This document shows, one piece after another, positions 1-10,512 of a DNA stretch of 64,000 nucleotides (position 1 is its first letter; every line of letters begins with the position of its first letter). Made by a program: the position numbers and the translations under genes. The stretch spans positions 806,001 to 870,000 of the forward strand of contig NZ_JANBBF010000008.1 in the NCBI RefSeq assembly GCF_024648885.1, in the 5' to 3' direction. The notes beneath the pieces were generated by a model. It had not been told where the DNA came from and did no database searches. It saw only the letters and a program-made list of their open reading frames with translations. The DNA comes from Prauserella salsuginis. GTDB taxonomy: Bacteria > Actinomycetota > Actinomycetes > Mycobacteriales > Pseudonocardiaceae.

Positions 1-700
1 ACCCGGTCGCGGCACGCACGTCCTCGACCTCCACACCGGGGTGCAGTTGAGTGAGAACCAGCTCGGCCGTCTCCGGATCGGGCCGCAGCACGCCGAGGTC
101 GGTGATCACCAGGGTCGGACCGGCTCCCGGCAGGCCGAGCCGCTCCCGGTCACCCTTGCCCGAACCGTGACCGACGGACGTCACGAAGTCGACCTTGTCG
201 ACGAAACTGCGCGCGCTCTGGCGCACCACCACGAAGACCTCGCGGCACGATGCGGCGATCTCCGGCGCACCGCCCGCACCGGGCAGCCGCACCTTCGGGT
301 CGGTGTAGTCGTCGCCGATGACCGTCGTGTTGATGTTGCCGAACCTGTCCAGCTGCGCGGCACCGAGGAACCCGACGTCGATGCGCCCCGGCTGCAGCCA
401 GTAGTTGAACACCTCGGGCACGCCGATCACGGCGTCGGCCGTTTCGGCCAGCACACCGTCACCGATCGACGACGGCAGGACGTCCGGTTTGGATCCGAGC
501 GTGCCGGACTCGTAGATCAGCACCAGGTCCGGCGCGTGGGTCCGCCGTGCGACGTTCGCCGCCGTCGACGGCAGCCCGATACCGACGAAACACCGCTTGC
601 CGTTCTCCAGCGCACGGGCCGCGGCGATCGACATCATCTCGTCGGACGTGTACTCCGGCTGCGCGCCGGACACAGCGGTCGTGGATGCGGCCCCGGTCAT
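1..700 (-). CDS. CoA-transferase beta subunit (glutaconate type), 3' end outside window
   Basis: Class I CoA-transferase small subunit; with the alpha subunit it would move CoA between acyl-CoA and a free acid in the cytosol. About 233 residues are visible and the C-terminus lies beyond the left edge. The motif IYESGTLG puts the family's catalytic glutamate at E64, preceded by GIGLPSTAANVARRTHAPDL, typical of GctB/CatJ-like proteins. ATG at 700 overlaps the alpha-subunit stop as ATGA, so the two are translationally coupled. The substrate (3-oxoadipate, glutaconate or a steroid-ring CoA ester) cannot be read from the sequence. The family call is firm; the pathway is open. Confidence 0.85.
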   Translation of the reverse strand, partial: MTGAASTTAVSGAQPEYTSDEMMSIAAARALENGKRCFVGIGLPSTAANVARRTHAPDLVLIYESGTLGSKPDVLPSSIGDGVLAETADAVIGVPEVFNYWLQPGRIDVGFLGAAQLDRFGNINTTVIGDDYTDPKVRLPGAGGAPEIAASCREVFVVVRQSARSFVDKVDFVTSVGHGSGKGDRERLGLPGAGPTLVITDLGVLRPDPETAELVLTQLHPGVEVEDVRAATG

Positions 701-1545
701 CGCACACCCTCCTTGTCGCCGGTCGTCTCGGTCGCGGACCGTCCCGCGAGCACCTCGTCGCGGACCCAGGTCCGGAAGGTGTCGCGGTCGCGGCCGATGG
801 AGTCCCAGTACTTGTAGTAGGCGTTGTCGCGTTCGGAGTAGCCCTGCGCGTACGACGGGTGAGCGCCGCCGGGAACCTCGGCCACGGCGGTGACGGCCCA
901 GTGCGGCAGGACGACCTGGCCGGCGACGGGCTCGAGCTCGTCGACGACCTCCTCAACCGTCACGAGACTGCGCTCGGCGGCCAGCACGGCCTCCTTCTGC
1001 ACGCCGACCAGACCCCACATCTGCACGTTGCCGGCGCGGTCGGCACGCTGCGCGTGGATGATCGACACGTCGGGGTTGATCGCGGGCACCGCTGCGAGCT
1101 CCTCGCCGGTGAACGGGCAGGTGATCCACTTGATCGTGGCCGTGTGCTCCGGCAGATCCGTGCCGCGATATCCGCGCAGCACGGCGAACGGCAGGCCGGA
1201 CGCACCCGCGACGTACCTGTTGGCCATGCCCGCGTGGCTGTGTTCCTCGATCTCCAGCGGCACCGGCCACGCGTGCTGCACCGCATCGCGGAACCGGTGC
1301 AGCGAGCCGACGCCCGGGTTACCTCCCCACGAGAAGATCAGCTTCCGCGCGCAGCCCGCACCGATGAGCTGGTCGTACACGATGTCCGGCGTCATGCGGA
1401 CCAGCGTCAGGTCCTTGCGCCCCTGCCGGATGATCTCCTGCCCCGCCGCGTGCGGGATCAGGTGCGTGAATCCTTCGAGCGCGACGACGTCACCGTCGCG
1501 CACCAGTTCGCCGACCCCGTCGGCCAGCGACACGATGTCCGCCAC
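697..1545 (-). CDS. CoA-transferase alpha subunit (glutaconate type)
   Basis: 282-residue large subunit of a class I CoA-transferase and partner of the downstream beta subunit. Family features: an N-terminal DGDVVALEGFTH loop, IIHAQRADRAGNVQMWG in the middle and GGAHPSYAQGYSERD near the C-terminus. These match glutaconate CoA-transferase A and CatI-type 3-oxoadipate CoA-transferases better than the SCOT/PcaI type. The start is GTG at 1545 with a weak purine-rich sequence upstream. It is first of a two-gene operon. A 17-bp inverted repeat about 150 bp upstream could be its operator. The physiological substrate is unknown. Confidence 0.85.
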   Translation of the reverse strand: MADIVSLADGVGELVRDGDVVALEGFTHLIPHAAGQEIIRQGRKDLTLVRMTPDIVYDQLIGAGCARKLIFSWGGNPGVGSLHRFRDAVQHAWPVPLEIEEHSHAGMANRYVAGASGLPFAVLRGYRGTDLPEHTATIKWITCPFTGEELAAVPAINPDVSIIHAQRADRAGNVQMWGLVGVQKEAVLAAERSLVTVEEVVDELEPVAGQVVLPHWAVTAVAEVPGGAHPSYAQGYSERDNAYYKYWDSIGRDRDTFRTWVRDEVLAGRSATETTGDKEGVR

Positions 1546-1691
1546 CTTCTGCCACCTCGTTCACCCGATACCGGCGGCACCGTCACCGCCGTGGTCGTCG
1601 CACGCGCACGCCCGGTCGGCGCACGGGAGCGTGCACGCAGCCAACGCGCGCGGCCCTGCTTCGCCTCACCGGTGTTCGTATAACGCACGAG

Positions 1692-1708
1692 TGTTCTTTA
1701 TATGAACA
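1692..1708. promoter_or_regulatory. Inverted repeat TGTTC-N7-GAACA, possible operator of the CoA-transferase operon
   Basis: Perfect 5-bp arms around an AT-rich centre (TTTATAT) in an otherwise very GC-rich spacer, between the lgt terminator and the CoA-transferase start. A further TGTTC half-site lies at 1673–1677. Dimeric regulators bind such dyads, and the AT-rich stretch fits a promoter. Which regulator acts here is unknown. Confidence 0.4.
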
Positions 1709-1776
1709 TACGCCGTGGCGGAACATCCCGTCAACACACGGCGCTGCCGAGCCCTGCACGTCCGTGCCGCACACGA

Positions 1777-1816
1777 CAGCGCCCCCGCGGCCACAGAGTG
1801 GGCCGCGGGGGCGCTG
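1777..1816 (-). terminator. Strong hairpin terminator downstream of lgt
   Basis: A 16-bp perfect GC-only stem (1777–1792 with 1801–1816) and an 8-nt loop lie 20 bp past the lgt stop. It separates the trp–lgt operon from the CoA-transferase operon. There is no clear T-run, as is common in actinomycetes. Confidence 0.8.
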
Positions 1817-1835
1817 CTGACGAACCGTCGTGGGA

Positions 1836-3035
1836 TCAGGTACTGCCACCGGATTTCTCGGACGAGTCCCCGCCGCCGGGGTCGCCCGCACCGGACGCCG
1901 ACTCGGCGGTGTTCTCCGCGGGCCTGGTGTTCTCCGCGGGCCTGGTGGTCTCCGAGTGCGCGGCGGTCTCGGTCGCGGGCCCATCGCCGGAGTCGTCGAC
2001 ATCGGACGGTGCCGTTCCCTGCCGCGTCGCCGGTCCACCGTCGGCGGCATCGGCATCGGCATCGGCGTCCGCGTCACCGTCGCCGGAGGAGATCGCGGTG
2101 CCGGACTCGGATTCGGCGGCGTCACCGTCACCGTCGCCGACGTCCGGATCGTCCGGGCTGCGCAGCGTTTCCGGCGCTTCCCGCGGCCCCTTGACCCGCG
2201 CCAGGACGAAGTACGCCACGGCGCCGAGGAACACGAGCGCGGACACCCACACGTTGACGCGCTGGCCCAGGATCTCGTTGGCGGGGTCGGTGCGCATGAG
2301 CTCGATCCAGAAGCGGCCCGCGGTGTATCCCGCGACGTAGAGCGCGAACACGCGCCCGTGGCCGAGCCGCAGCCTGCGGTCGAGCCAGATGATCAGCAGC
2401 GCGACGCCGAGGTTCCACAACAGCTCGTACAGGAAGGTCGGATGCACGACCTCGACCGGCACGTCGTTGATCGCCACCCCGCCGAGCGGATCCTCGACGG
2501 CGGGGTTGTCCGGCGACACCCGGCGGTAGATCTCCAGCCCCCAGGGCAGATCCGTGGGCCCGCCGTAAAGCTCCTGGTTGAAGTAGTTACCGAGGCGCCC
2601 CACCGCCTGTGCGATCACGATGCCGGGCGCGACGGCGTCGGCGACCGCGGGCAGCGGGATTCCCCTGCGGCGGCAGGCGATCCACGCACCGACCGCGCCG
2701 AGGGCGATCGCGCCCCAGATGCCGAGTCCGCCCTCCCAGATGTACAGCGCGCGGATCGGATCGCGACCCTCACCGAAGTACAGGTGGTGGTCGGTGATGA
2801 CGTGGTAGAGCCGGCCACCGACGAGACCCATCGGCGCGGCCCACACCGCGATGTCGATGATCGTGCCCTTGGTACCGCCACGTGCCTGCCAGCGGCGCTC
2901 GCCGAGCCAGATCGCGACGACGATGCCGAGGATGATGCAGAGTGCGTACGCCCGCAGCGAGAACGGGCCGATCTCCCAGACGCCACGGTCCGGACTGGGA
3001 ATGGTGGCGAGGAAGGCAGAAGAGGCGGTACTCAC
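1836..3035 (-). CDS. lgt: Prolipoprotein diacylglyceryl transferase with long acidic tail
   Basis: Transfers diacylglycerol from phosphatidylglycerol to the lipobox cysteine of prolipoproteins in the cytoplasmic membrane. The signature GRLGNYFNQELYGG and the segment GGLGIWGAI are present among several membrane spans in residues 1–290. At 399 aa it is about 100 residues longer than a basic Lgt. The excess is a hydrophilic tail rich in Asp, Glu, Gly and Ala with DADADA and ENTRPA repeats, the latter encoded by an 18-bp DNA duplication around 1911–1946. The start is GTG at 3035. It follows trpA after about 40 bp, the usual actinobacterial trpA–lgt order. Confidence 0.95.
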   Translation of the reverse strand: MSTASSAFLATIPSPDRGVWEIGPFSLRAYALCIILGIVVAIWLGERRWQARGGTKGTIIDIAVWAAPMGLVGGRLYHVITDHHLYFGEGRDPIRALYIWEGGLGIWGAIALGAVGAWIACRRRGIPLPAVADAVAPGIVIAQAVGRLGNYFNQELYGGPTDLPWGLEIYRRVSPDNPAVEDPLGGVAINDVPVEVVHPTFLYELLWNLGVALLIIWLDRRLRLGHGRVFALYVAGYTAGRFWIELMRTDPANEILGQRVNVWVSALVFLGAVAYFVLARVKGPREAPETLRSPDDPDVGDGDGDAAESESGTAISSGDGDADADADADAADGGPATRQGTAPSDVDDSGDGPATETAAHSETTRPAENTRPAENTAESASGAGDPGGGDSSEKSGGST

Positions 3036-3070
3036 AGGGTCACCGTAACGTGGCGCACCCGGGCGGGCTC

Positions 3071-3091
3071 GGCCGCGTCACGCACGCGGCC
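3071..3091 (-). terminator. Small hairpin at the end of trpA
   Basis: GGCCGCGT (3071–3078) pairs perfectly with ACGCGGCC (3084–3091) around a 5-nt loop, straddling the trpA stop codon. It may attenuate transcription into lgt rather than end it fully. Confidence 0.4.
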
Positions 3092-3863
3092 GGCGCACGC
3101 CCTCGGCCAGCTCCTTCGTCAGCGCGGCGACCGCATCGGTGCCCTCGCCGGCCTTCGTCACCAGCGCGGACCCGACGATGACGCCGTCGGCGAACGCCGA
3201 CACCTCGGCGGCCTGATCACCGGAACGTACGCCCAGCCCGACACCGACCGGCAGGTCGGTGTGCGCCCGGGTGCGGTTCACGAGTCCCTGCGCCGCGGCT
3301 CCGACGGTGTCGCGGGCGCCGGTCACGCCCATCACCGCGGTGGCGTAGACGAATCCGCTCGCGGCCGCGGTGGTCAACGCGATGCGCTCGTCCGACGACG
3401 ACGGCGCCACGAGGAAGATGCGGTCCAGGCCGTGGGTGTCCGACGCGGCGATCCACTCCGATCCCTCGTCGGGCGTGAGGTCCGGCGTGATCAACCCGAG
3501 GCCGCCCGCTGCGGCGAGATCACGGGCGAACGCGTCGACCCCGTAGTGGAACACCGGGTTCCAGTACGTCATCACGACCGCGCGGCCGCCGCGATTGGCG
3601 ACCGATTCGACGACCTCGAACAGGTCCTTGAGGCGGAACCCGTTCCGCAGCGCCGTGTCGGCCGCAGCCTGGATCGTCGGTCCGTCCATGACGGGGTCCG
3701 AGTACGGGAATCCGACCTCGACCAGGTCCGCGCCGGCGTCGACGGTCGCGGCGAGCAATTCCTTGGACTCGGCGACCGTCGGGTACCCCGCTGGCAGATA
3801 GCCGATCAACGCACCGCGGCCCTCACCGCGGGTCTGCGCGAACAGCTCGTCGATGCGGCTCAC
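3078..3863 (-). CDS. trpA: Tryptophan synthase alpha chain
   Basis: Splits indole-3-glycerol phosphate into indole and glyceraldehyde 3-phosphate and passes indole to TrpB. 261 residues, normal length. The catalytic Glu and Asp lie in [15 protein letters not shown], and the phosphate loop is [12 protein letters not shown] start at 3863 overlaps the trpB stop as GTGA, so translation is coupled and 1:1 expression is expected. Last trp gene before lgt. Confidence 0.97.
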   Translation of the reverse strand: MSRIDELFAQTRGEGRGALIGYLPAGYPTVAESKELLAATVDAGADLVEVGFPYSDPVMDGPTIQAAADTALRNGFRLKDLFEVVESVANRGGRAVVMTYWNPVFHYGVDAFARDLAAAGGLGLITPDLTPDEGSEWIAASDTHGLDRIFLVAPSSSDERIALTTAAASGFVYATAVMGVTGARDTVGAAAQGLVNRTRAHTDLPVGVGLGVRSGDQAAEVSAFADGVIVGSALVTKAGEGTDAVAALTKELAEGVRRPRA

Positions 3864-5083
3864 ACGCCCTCCACGAGGTTGAAGTACCGGGCGGCGGTGT
3901 CGACGTCCTTGTCGCCGCGGCCGGACAGGCTGACCACGATCAACCCGTCCGGGCCGAGTTCCCGACCGAGCTGCAGCGCGCCCGCAAGCGCGTGAGCGGA
4001 CTCGACCGCGGGAATGATGCCCTCGGTCTTCGACAGCAGCTGGAAGGCGTCCATCGCCTCGTCGTCGGTGACGGCGCGGTACTCAGCGCGGCCCACATCC
4101 TTCAGATGTGAGTGTTCGGGGCCGACGCCCGGATAGTCCAGGCCCGCCGAGATCGAATAGGCCTCGATCGTCTGCCCGTCGTCGTCCTGGAGCAGGTAGG
4201 ACAGGGCGCCGTGCAGCGTGCCCGGCGTGCCCTGGGTCAGGGTCGCGCCGTGTTCGCCGGAGTCGAGTCCCTTGCCGCCGGGTTCGAGGCCCACCAGCCT
4301 GACGTCGGCGTCGTCGAGGAAGCCGTGGAAGATGCCGATCGCGTTCGATCCACCACCGACACAGGCGGCGACGGCGTCCGGGAGCCGGCCCGTCCGTTCG
4401 AGGATCTGCTCGCGGGCCTCCTGGCCGATGACCTTGTGGAAGTTCCGCACCATCACCGGAAACGGGTGCGCCCCGGCGGCGGTGCCCAGCAGGTAGTGCG
4501 TGGTGTCGACGTTGGTGACCCAGTCGCGCAGCGCCTCGTTGATGGCGTCCTTCAGGGTGCGCGAACCGGTCCCCACCGGAACGACCTCGGCGCCGAGCAG
4601 CCGCATACGGGCCACGTTGAGCGCCTGGCGCTCGGTGTCGACCTCGCCCATGTACACGACGCACTCGAGGTCGAGCAGGGCGCAAGCGGTCGCGGTGGCG
4701 ACACCGTGCTGACCGGCGCCGGTCTCGGCGATGACGCGCTTCTTGCCCATCCGCTTGGTCAGCAGCGCCTGGCCCAGCACGTTGTTGATCTTGTGGGAGC
4801 CGGTGTGGTTGAGGTCCTCCCGCTTGAGGAAGATCCGCGCACCACCGGCGTGCTCGGCGAATCGCGGCGCCTCGGTCAGCAGCGACGGCCTGCCCGCGTA
4901 GCCGGAGAGCAGCCGCTGGAACTCCGCGGTGAACTCCGGGTCGTGCTGTGCCTTGTCGTATTCGGCGGCCAGTTCGTCGAGCGCGCCCATGAGCGCCTCG
5001 GGCAGGAACCGGCCGCCGTAGTCACCGAAGTGACCGCGGGCGTCCGGGTCGTGCTGTGACGACTGTGAAGCGGTGTCGGCCAT
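3860..5083 (-). CDS. trpB: Tryptophan synthase beta chain
   Basis: PLP enzyme joining indole and serine to tryptophan. 407 residues from ATG 5083. [13 protein letters not shown] holds the PLP lysine, [10 protein letters not shown] is the phosphate-binding loop, and [10 protein letters not shown] is the catalytic-loop region. The reading frame stays open upstream, but that extension is an Arg-rich antisense of trpC. A GTG at 5092 overlapping the trpC stop (GTGA) is an alternative start giving a protein 3 residues longer. Confidence 0.97.
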   Translation of the reverse strand: MADTASQSSQHDPDARGHFGDYGGRFLPEALMGALDELAAEYDKAQHDPEFTAEFQRLLSGYAGRPSLLTEAPRFAEHAGGARIFLKREDLNHTGSHKINNVLGQALLTKRMGKKRVIAETGAGQHGVATATACALLDLECVVYMGEVDTERQALNVARMRLLGAEVVPVGTGSRTLKDAINEALRDWVTNVDTTHYLLGTAAGAHPFPVMVRNFHKVIGQEAREQILERTGRLPDAVAACVGGGSNAIGIFHGFLDDADVRLVGLEPGGKGLDSGEHGATLTQGTPGTLHGALSYLLQDDDGQTIEAYSISAGLDYPGVGPEHSHLKDVGRAEYRAVTDDEAMDAFQLLSKTEGIIPAVESAHALAGALQLGRELGPDGLIVVSLSGRGDKDVDTAARYFNLVEGV

Positions 5084-5088
5084 CCCGG

Positions 5089-5898
5089 TCACCGGCTCGG
5101 ACGCGGACAGGCGGGGTGCGACCCCGCGGTGACGAGCTGCACCAGTGCCGCCTTCGGATCGTCGGTGCTCACGAGCCCCTCGCCGACCAGCACGGCGTCG
5201 GCCCCGTGGCCCGCGTAGGCCATCAGGTCGCCGGGACCGCGCACGCCGGACTCTGCGATCTTGAACGTCTCCATCGGCAGGCCGGGCGCGAGCCGTGCGA
5301 AGACGTCCCGGTCGACCTCGAGGGTGTGCAGATCGCGGGCGTTGATGCCGATGACGGACGCGCCCGCCTCCAGCGCGCGGTCGCACTCCTCGGCGTTGTG
5401 CACCTCGACCAGTGCGGTCATGCCCAGCGATTCGACGCGGTCGAGCAGTGCGGCGAGCGCGTTCTGCTCGAGAGCGGCGACGATGAGCAGCACCATGTCG
5501 GCGCCGTGCAGTCGGGCCTCGTGCACCTGGTACGGGCTGACGATGAAGTCCTTGCGCAGGATCGGCACGTCCACGGCGGCCCGGACGGCGTCGAGGTCGG
5601 CCAACGACCCGCCGAACCGGCGCTGCTCGGTGAGCACGCTGATGACGCGTGCGCCCGCGTCCTCGTAGTCCTTGGCCAGCACGGCAGGATCGTGGATCGC
5701 GGCGAGGTCGCCCTTCGACGGGCTCTTCCGCTTCACCTCGGCAATGACGCCGATGCCCGATTCCTGCAGCGAACCCATGACGTCCCGTGGCGCGGGAGCC
5801 TCCGCGGCACGCTTCTTCAACTCGTCGAACGGCAGCGCCGACTCACGCTCGGCCAGGTCGGCCCGCACGCCCGCGACGATGTCCTCGAGAACGCTCAC
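5089..5898 (-). CDS. trpC: Indole-3-glycerol-phosphate synthase
   Basis: Ring-closing step from CdRP to indole-3-glycerol phosphate. 269 residues, (beta/alpha)8 barrel. The catalytic lysines sit in [15 protein letters not shown] and [12 protein letters not shown], and [12 protein letters not shown] is present. It is monofunctional: no TrpF domain is fused, and the TrpF reaction is presumably done by PriA encoded about 7 kb away. GTG start at 5898. A 145-bp gap to the upstream membrane gene could hold a secondary promoter, but none is clear. Confidence 0.97.
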   Translation of the reverse strand: MSVLEDIVAGVRADLAERESALPFDELKKRAAEAPAPRDVMGSLQESGIGVIAEVKRKSPSKGDLAAIHDPAVLAKDYEDAGARVISVLTEQRRFGGSLADLDAVRAAVDVPILRKDFIVSPYQVHEARLHGADMVLLIVAALEQNALAALLDRVESLGMTALVEVHNAEECDRALEAGASVIGINARDLHTLEVDRDVFARLAPGLPMETFKIAESGVRGPGDLMAYAGHGADAVLVGEGLVSTDDPKAALVQLVTAGSHPACPRPSR

Positions 5899-6043
5899 CG
5901 GTCGACCTCACCGGGTGCCGGGGCCGTTGATTCACTCGCAAGGTGGCTCACAAAAACCTTCCCCTTCCCGCTCTACCGATGCTAACCCGCGGGCTCGTCC
6001 AGACCGGGCAGCGGGTCGGCAACAGCCCGGCCCACCACGGGTT

Positions 6044-6808
6044 TCACTCGGGGTGGCCATCGCGCGGCCGGTCGGCACCCGGGGGGCCACCGGGCTCGAT
6101 CTCGTTGCCGGGCCCGGCCGCGGCGTCCGGCCCGGTTGCGTGCTCGGACGCAGCCGGATCCCCGGAGGCGGCCGCGGAGTCGGTCGGATCGTCACCCTCC
6201 GACAGTGCGTCCCACAGCTCCAGCTCGGGGTCCGTCGCCGCCCCGCGGTCCCCGGGAGCCGAGTACTTCGCGCCCATGCGTGCCATCCGGTGCCCGCGCC
6301 AGACCAGCACCGCACCCGCCAGCGCGAGGCAGGCGCCGCCCGCGACGGCGGCAGCAGGGCCCCAGAACGTCCACACCGGCTCAGCCGTGCGGCCCTCGTA
6401 GCCAGGGGCCCACCCGGACCAGGCGATGTCGCGGGTGTCGCCAGCGAGGGCCAGGTACACGGTCCACGCGCCGACGACCGCCAGCAGCACGCCCAGTGCC
6501 CGCCGCGCCGCACCGCGCAGGGCGAGCGTCGCGGCGACGGCCGCGAGCGCCAGCAGTGCGATCGGCACCGGCCACTGGACCAGCTCGCCGCCGGTGAAGT
6601 CGTCGGCCAGCCTGCCGTCGACCGTGCGGCCCTGCGGCACCTCCAGCCACACCAGCCCCGAGGCGCCCCAGAGTGCGCCCGAGCCGAGCAGCAGCACGAC
6701 CACGACGGCCCACAGGGATCGCTTGTCCTGCCCGGCGGGCCCTGCTGCCCCTCCTCCGGCGGCAGGGGCCTCCTCGGCACCGTGCGGACCGCCCTCGTGG
6801 TCAGACAC
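6044..6808 (-). CDS. Trp-operon-associated membrane protein (TIGR02234 type)
   Basis: 254-residue integral membrane protein of the family found between trpE and trpC in actinobacteria (Rv1610 position). Four hydrophobic segments lie roughly at 32–52, 80–100, 103–122 and 150–170. The conserved [14 protein letters not shown] follows the first. The C-terminal 70 residues are acidic and Pro/Gly-rich. Its start lies inside the 3' end of trpE (8-bp overlap), so it is co-translated with it. The role is unproven; position suggests tryptophan or precursor handling. Confidence 0.85.
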   Translation of the reverse strand: MSDHEGGPHGAEEAPAAGGGAAGPAGQDKRSLWAVVVVLLLGSGALWGASGLVWLEVPQGRTVDGRLADDFTGGELVQWPVPIALLALAAVAATLALRGAARRALGVLLAVVGAWTVYLALAGDTRDIAWSGWAPGYEGRTAEPVWTFWGPAAAVAGGACLALAGAVLVWRGHRMARMGAKYSAPGDRGAATDPELELWDALSEGDDPTDSAAASGDPAASEHATGPDAAAGPGNEIEPGGPPGADRPRDGHPE

Positions 6809-8384
6809 CGTCGTCGCCCGTCCTTTCCACGGGCGGCAGCGGGTCCACCGATCGCAACGTGTCGGCCGCCGCGACGGCCGACAGCACGGTGCGGGCCTTG
6901 TTCAGAGCCTCGGTGTCCTCGTAGTCGGGTTCGGAGTCGGCGACGACACCGCCGCCAGCCTGGACGTAGGCCACTCCGCCACGCACCAGGGCCGTACGGA
7001 TCGCGATGGCCGTGTCGGCGTTGCCGGCGAAGTCGAGATAGCCCACGACGCCGCCGTACAGCCCGCGCCGGGTCGGTTCGAGCCGCTCGATGAGCTCCAT
7101 CGCCCGCACCTTGGGCGCACCGGAGAGTGTGCCGGCGGGAAAGCACGCGGCGACCGCGTCGATCGCCGTCGCCTCGTCGGCGAGCTCACCGGTCACGGTC
7201 GACACGATGTGCATGACGTGGCTGTAGCGCTCGATGGCGAAGAAGTCGACCACCTGGACCGAACCGGGCTTGCACACCTTGCCGAGGTCGTTGCGGCCGA
7301 GGTCGACGAGCATCAGGTGCTCGGCCCGTTCCTTCTCGTCGGCGAGCAGTCCCTTGGCCAGCTGGGCGTCCTCCTCGGGATCGGCGCCGCGCCAGCGGGT
7401 GCCCGCGATCGGGTGCGTCGTGGCCTTGCCGTCGCGCACCGTCACCAGCGATTCGGGACTCGAGCCGACGATGTCGAACCCGTCGAGGCGCAGCAGGTAC
7501 ATGTACGGGCTCGGGTTGGAAGTGCGCAGGACCCGGTAGATGTCCAGCGCATCGGCACCGGTGCGCAGTTCGAACCGTTGCGACGGCACGATCTGGAACG
7601 CCTCGCCCGCGTGGATGGCCTCCTTCGCCGCCTCGACGGCCGCGTGGAAGTCGTCCTTGGTGCGGGCCCGGTCGAACTCGGGAGCCGGCCGGTCGAACAC
7701 CGCGTTCGTGGCGGGCGCGGGCGCGCCGAGCCGTGCGGTCATGGCGTCGAGTCTGCGAACCGCGTCCTCGTAGGCGGCGTCGACCCGTTCCGGACTGTCG
7801 TCCCAGTTCACCGCGTTGGCGATGAGCGTGACCGTGCCCTCGTGGTGGTCGAACGCCGCCAGGTCGGTCGCCAGCAGCATCGTCACCTCGGGAATGTCGA
7901 GGTCCTTCTCGGCGATCTCCGGCAGCCGTTCGAGCCAGCGCACGGCGTCGTAACCGATGTAGCCGACCATGCCGCCGGTCAGCGGCGGCATTCCGGGCAG
8001 CGGCTCGGTGTGCAGCGTCTCGAGCGTCTCGCGCAGTACCGCCAGCGGGTCGCCGCCCGTGGGCAGGCCCGCCACCGGGGTCCCCGTCCATACCGCTTCG
8101 CCGTCGCGCACGGTCAGCGCCGACGGGCTGTGCACGCCGATGAACGACCATCGCGACCAGGACTCGCCGTTCTCCGCCGACTCGAGCAGGAACGTGCCGG
8201 GGCGGTCCTCGGCGAGCTTGCGGTACAGGGCGACGGGCGTGTCGGCGTCCGCGAGCACACGGCGGACGACCGGGATCACGCGCCGGTCCTCGGCGAGTTC
8301 GCGGAACTCCGAGGCCGTCGGGGTGACAGCGCCCAGGCCGGCACGGGCGGCCTCGACGGAATGGGCAGTGACCATGGGGTTCAT
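6801..8384 (-). CDS. trpE: Anthranilate synthase component I
   Basis: Converts chorismate and ammonia or glutamine nitrogen to anthranilate. 527 residues from ATG 8384 (a second ATG at 8375 is equally possible). [16 protein letters not shown] carries the LLES element linked to tryptophan feedback inhibition, and the C-terminal chorismate-binding core includes [26 protein letters not shown] and [15 protein letters not shown]. TrpG and TrpD are not in the window. A longer reading frame upstream is antisense to the divergent TetR gene. No attenuator leader was found in the 66-bp divergent spacer. Confidence 0.96.
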   Translation of the reverse strand: MNPMVTAHSVEAARAGLGAVTPTASEFRELAEDRRVIPVVRRVLADADTPVALYRKLAEDRPGTFLLESAENGESWSRWSFIGVHSPSALTVRDGEAVWTGTPVAGLPTGGDPLAVLRETLETLHTEPLPGMPPLTGGMVGYIGYDAVRWLERLPEIAEKDLDIPEVTMLLATDLAAFDHHEGTVTLIANAVNWDDSPERVDAAYEDAVRRLDAMTARLGAPAPATNAVFDRPAPEFDRARTKDDFHAAVEAAKEAIHAGEAFQIVPSQRFELRTGADALDIYRVLRTSNPSPYMYLLRLDGFDIVGSSPESLVTVRDGKATTHPIAGTRWRGADPEEDAQLAKGLLADEKERAEHLMLVDLGRNDLGKVCKPGSVQVVDFFAIERYSHVMHIVSTVTGELADEATAIDAVAACFPAGTLSGAPKVRAMELIERLEPTRRGLYGGVVGYLDFAGNADTAIAIRTALVRGGVAYVQAGGGVVADSEPDYEDTEALNKARTVLSAVAAADTLRSVDPLPPVERTGDDGV

Positions 8385-8450
8385 TGTGCCGTCGCTGCCC
8401 GCCGGGCCCGGCGGTGGGATCGGTGCCCGCGGATCAGCGATGATGGCGGG

Positions 8451-9080
8451 GTGACCAGCACACCCCACCGCACCGCCGACGACGGATCCCGGCGCCGCGG
8501 CCGCAGGCCCGCCGGCGAGGACACGCGCACCGCGTTGTTGGAGGCCGCACGCGCAGAGTTCGCCGACGGCGGGTTCGGCGGAGCGACCGTGCGCGCGATC
8601 GCGACCCGCGCGGGCGTCGACGCCGCCATGGTCAATCACTGGTTCGGCGGCAAGGACCAGCTGTTCGCCGAGGCGGTGCTGCAGGTGCCGTTCGATCTGG
8701 CCGAGGTGGTCGCCACCGTCACCTCCTACGGCCGCGACCGCCTCGGCGAAGGCATCGTCCGCACGTTCGTCGGACTCTGGGACGGCGCGGGCGGCGACCG
8801 CTTCACCGCACTGATCCGCAGTGTCACGGCCAACCCCGAGGCGATGCGCACGCTGCGCGCCGTGCTGGTCGCCAAGGTGATCGGCCCGGTCGCGGCCGCC
8901 GCTGACACCGACCGCCCGGAGCTGCGCGCGTCACTGTGCGCGAGCCAGGTGGTCGGCCTGGGTATGGCGCGCTACGTCGCCCGGTTCGAACCGCTCAGTT
9001 CGGCCGATCCGGACACCGTCGTCGCGGCGGTCGCCCCGACCCTCCAGCGTTACCTCACCGGCGACCTCGACCACCCGTGA
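8451..9080 (+). CDS. TetR/AcrR-family regulator
   Basis: 209 residues from GTG 8451. The N-terminal HTH region contains [25 protein letters not shown]-type sequence (about residues 43–68), followed by an all-helical ligand domain with a PFDLAEVV segment typical of TetR_C domains in this group. It sits on the plus strand between hisI and trpE, interrupting the his–trp block, and is divergent from trpE by 66 bp. It could regulate trpE or only itself; no clear dyad is visible in the spacer. The ligand is unknown. Confidence 0.85.
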   Translation: MTSTPHRTADDGSRRRGRRPAGEDTRTALLEAARAEFADGGFGGATVRAIATRAGVDAAMVNHWFGGKDQLFAEAVLQVPFDLAEVVATVTSYGRDRLGEGIVRTFVGLWDGAGGDRFTALIRSVTANPEAMRTLRAVLVAKVIGPVAAAADTDRPELRASLCASQVVGLGMARYVARFEPLSSADPDTVVAAVAPTLQRYLTGDLDHP

Positions 9081-9113
9081 CCGGCGGCCGTCGCGGGTGA
9101 GGGGTGTTCGGGG

Positions 9114-9481
9114 TCAGCTCGACTGTGCGTCGTCGGCCAGCAGGAGATCGGCGTCGAAGCACGTCCGCGCGCCCGTGTGGCACGCGGGCCCGGTCTGGTC
9201 GACCCGCACCAGCAGCGTGTCGCCATCGCAGTCCAGCCGGACCTCACGCACGTGCTGCACGTTGCCCGAGGTCTCGCCCTTGACCCACAGCTGCTGCCTG
9301 CTCCGCGAGAAGTAGGTCGCGCGACGCGTCGTGAGCGTGCGCGCGAGCGCCTCGTCGTCCATCCACGCCACCATGAGCACGTCGGACGTCGCGTGATCGA
9401 CGACCACGGCGCACACGAGCTCGTCGGCACCCCGTTTGAGCCTGTCGGCGAGGGCCGGGTCGAGGCCCGCCTCCCCCGCGC

Positions 9482-9485
<4 letters not shown>
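9114..9485 (-). CDS. hisI: Phosphoribosyl-AMP cyclohydrolase
   Basis: Opens the adenine ring of PR-AMP in histidine synthesis. 123 residues, monofunctional (no HisE domain). Metal-binding residues lie in LDCDGDTL and [15 protein letters not shown] 9485 overlaps the hisF stop as GTGA. The reading frame runs further upstream through hisF in another frame; that part is not HisI. Confidence 0.95.
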
Positions 9486-10255
<770 letters not shown>

Positions 10256-10265
10256 GCCCCCAGAG

Positions 10266-10376
10266 TAGGTAAGCCGTGCGGAGCGCGTCCGGTTGGGCGG
10301 TGGTGGGAGACGGGCGTGCCTAGGTAAGCCGCGCGACACGCGTCCGTTCAGGCGGTGTGGGAGGCAGGCGGGCATC
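10266..10376. repeat. Imperfect 55-bp tandem duplication upstream of hisF
   Basis: Two adjacent copies (10266–10320 and 10321–10376) share TAGGTAAGCC, GCGTCCG, GGCGGTG and GGGAG blocks at constant spacing, roughly 80% identical. They sit 10 bp upstream of hisF, where its promoter should be, and also upstream of the divergent membrane gene. Duplicated promoter or operator elements are possible. Confidence 0.75.
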
Positions 10377-10512
10377 ACTGCGGCGGCGACGGGGAAGCCG
10401 GTGTGCACAGAAGGGATCCGCGGTCGCCCGACGCGATCATCACGCGCGGTGTCGCCCGGGCTCGACCGGCGGTCCTGCGTACGATCCCGTGATTGTGACG
10501 GCAGACGGAGCA

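Noticed and set aside
1830-3995. Plus-strand open frame of 721 codons opposite lgt and trpA
   Set aside because: Arg/Asp/His-rich translation with no domain; it mirrors the third-position GC bias of two certain genes on the other strand.
6426-8450. Long plus-strand frame upstream of the TetR gene in the same frame
   Set aside because: Antisense to trpE and the Trp membrane gene; TetR homology begins only after 8451.
8980-9000. tRNA-like GGTTCGAA
   Set aside because: Isolated T-loop-like bases inside the TetR coding region; no cloverleaf can be drawn. No tRNA was found in the window.
9072-9099. Terminator between the TetR gene and hisI
   Set aside because: Only a 6-bp CACCCG/CGGGTG stem with a 16-nt loop; too weak to call.
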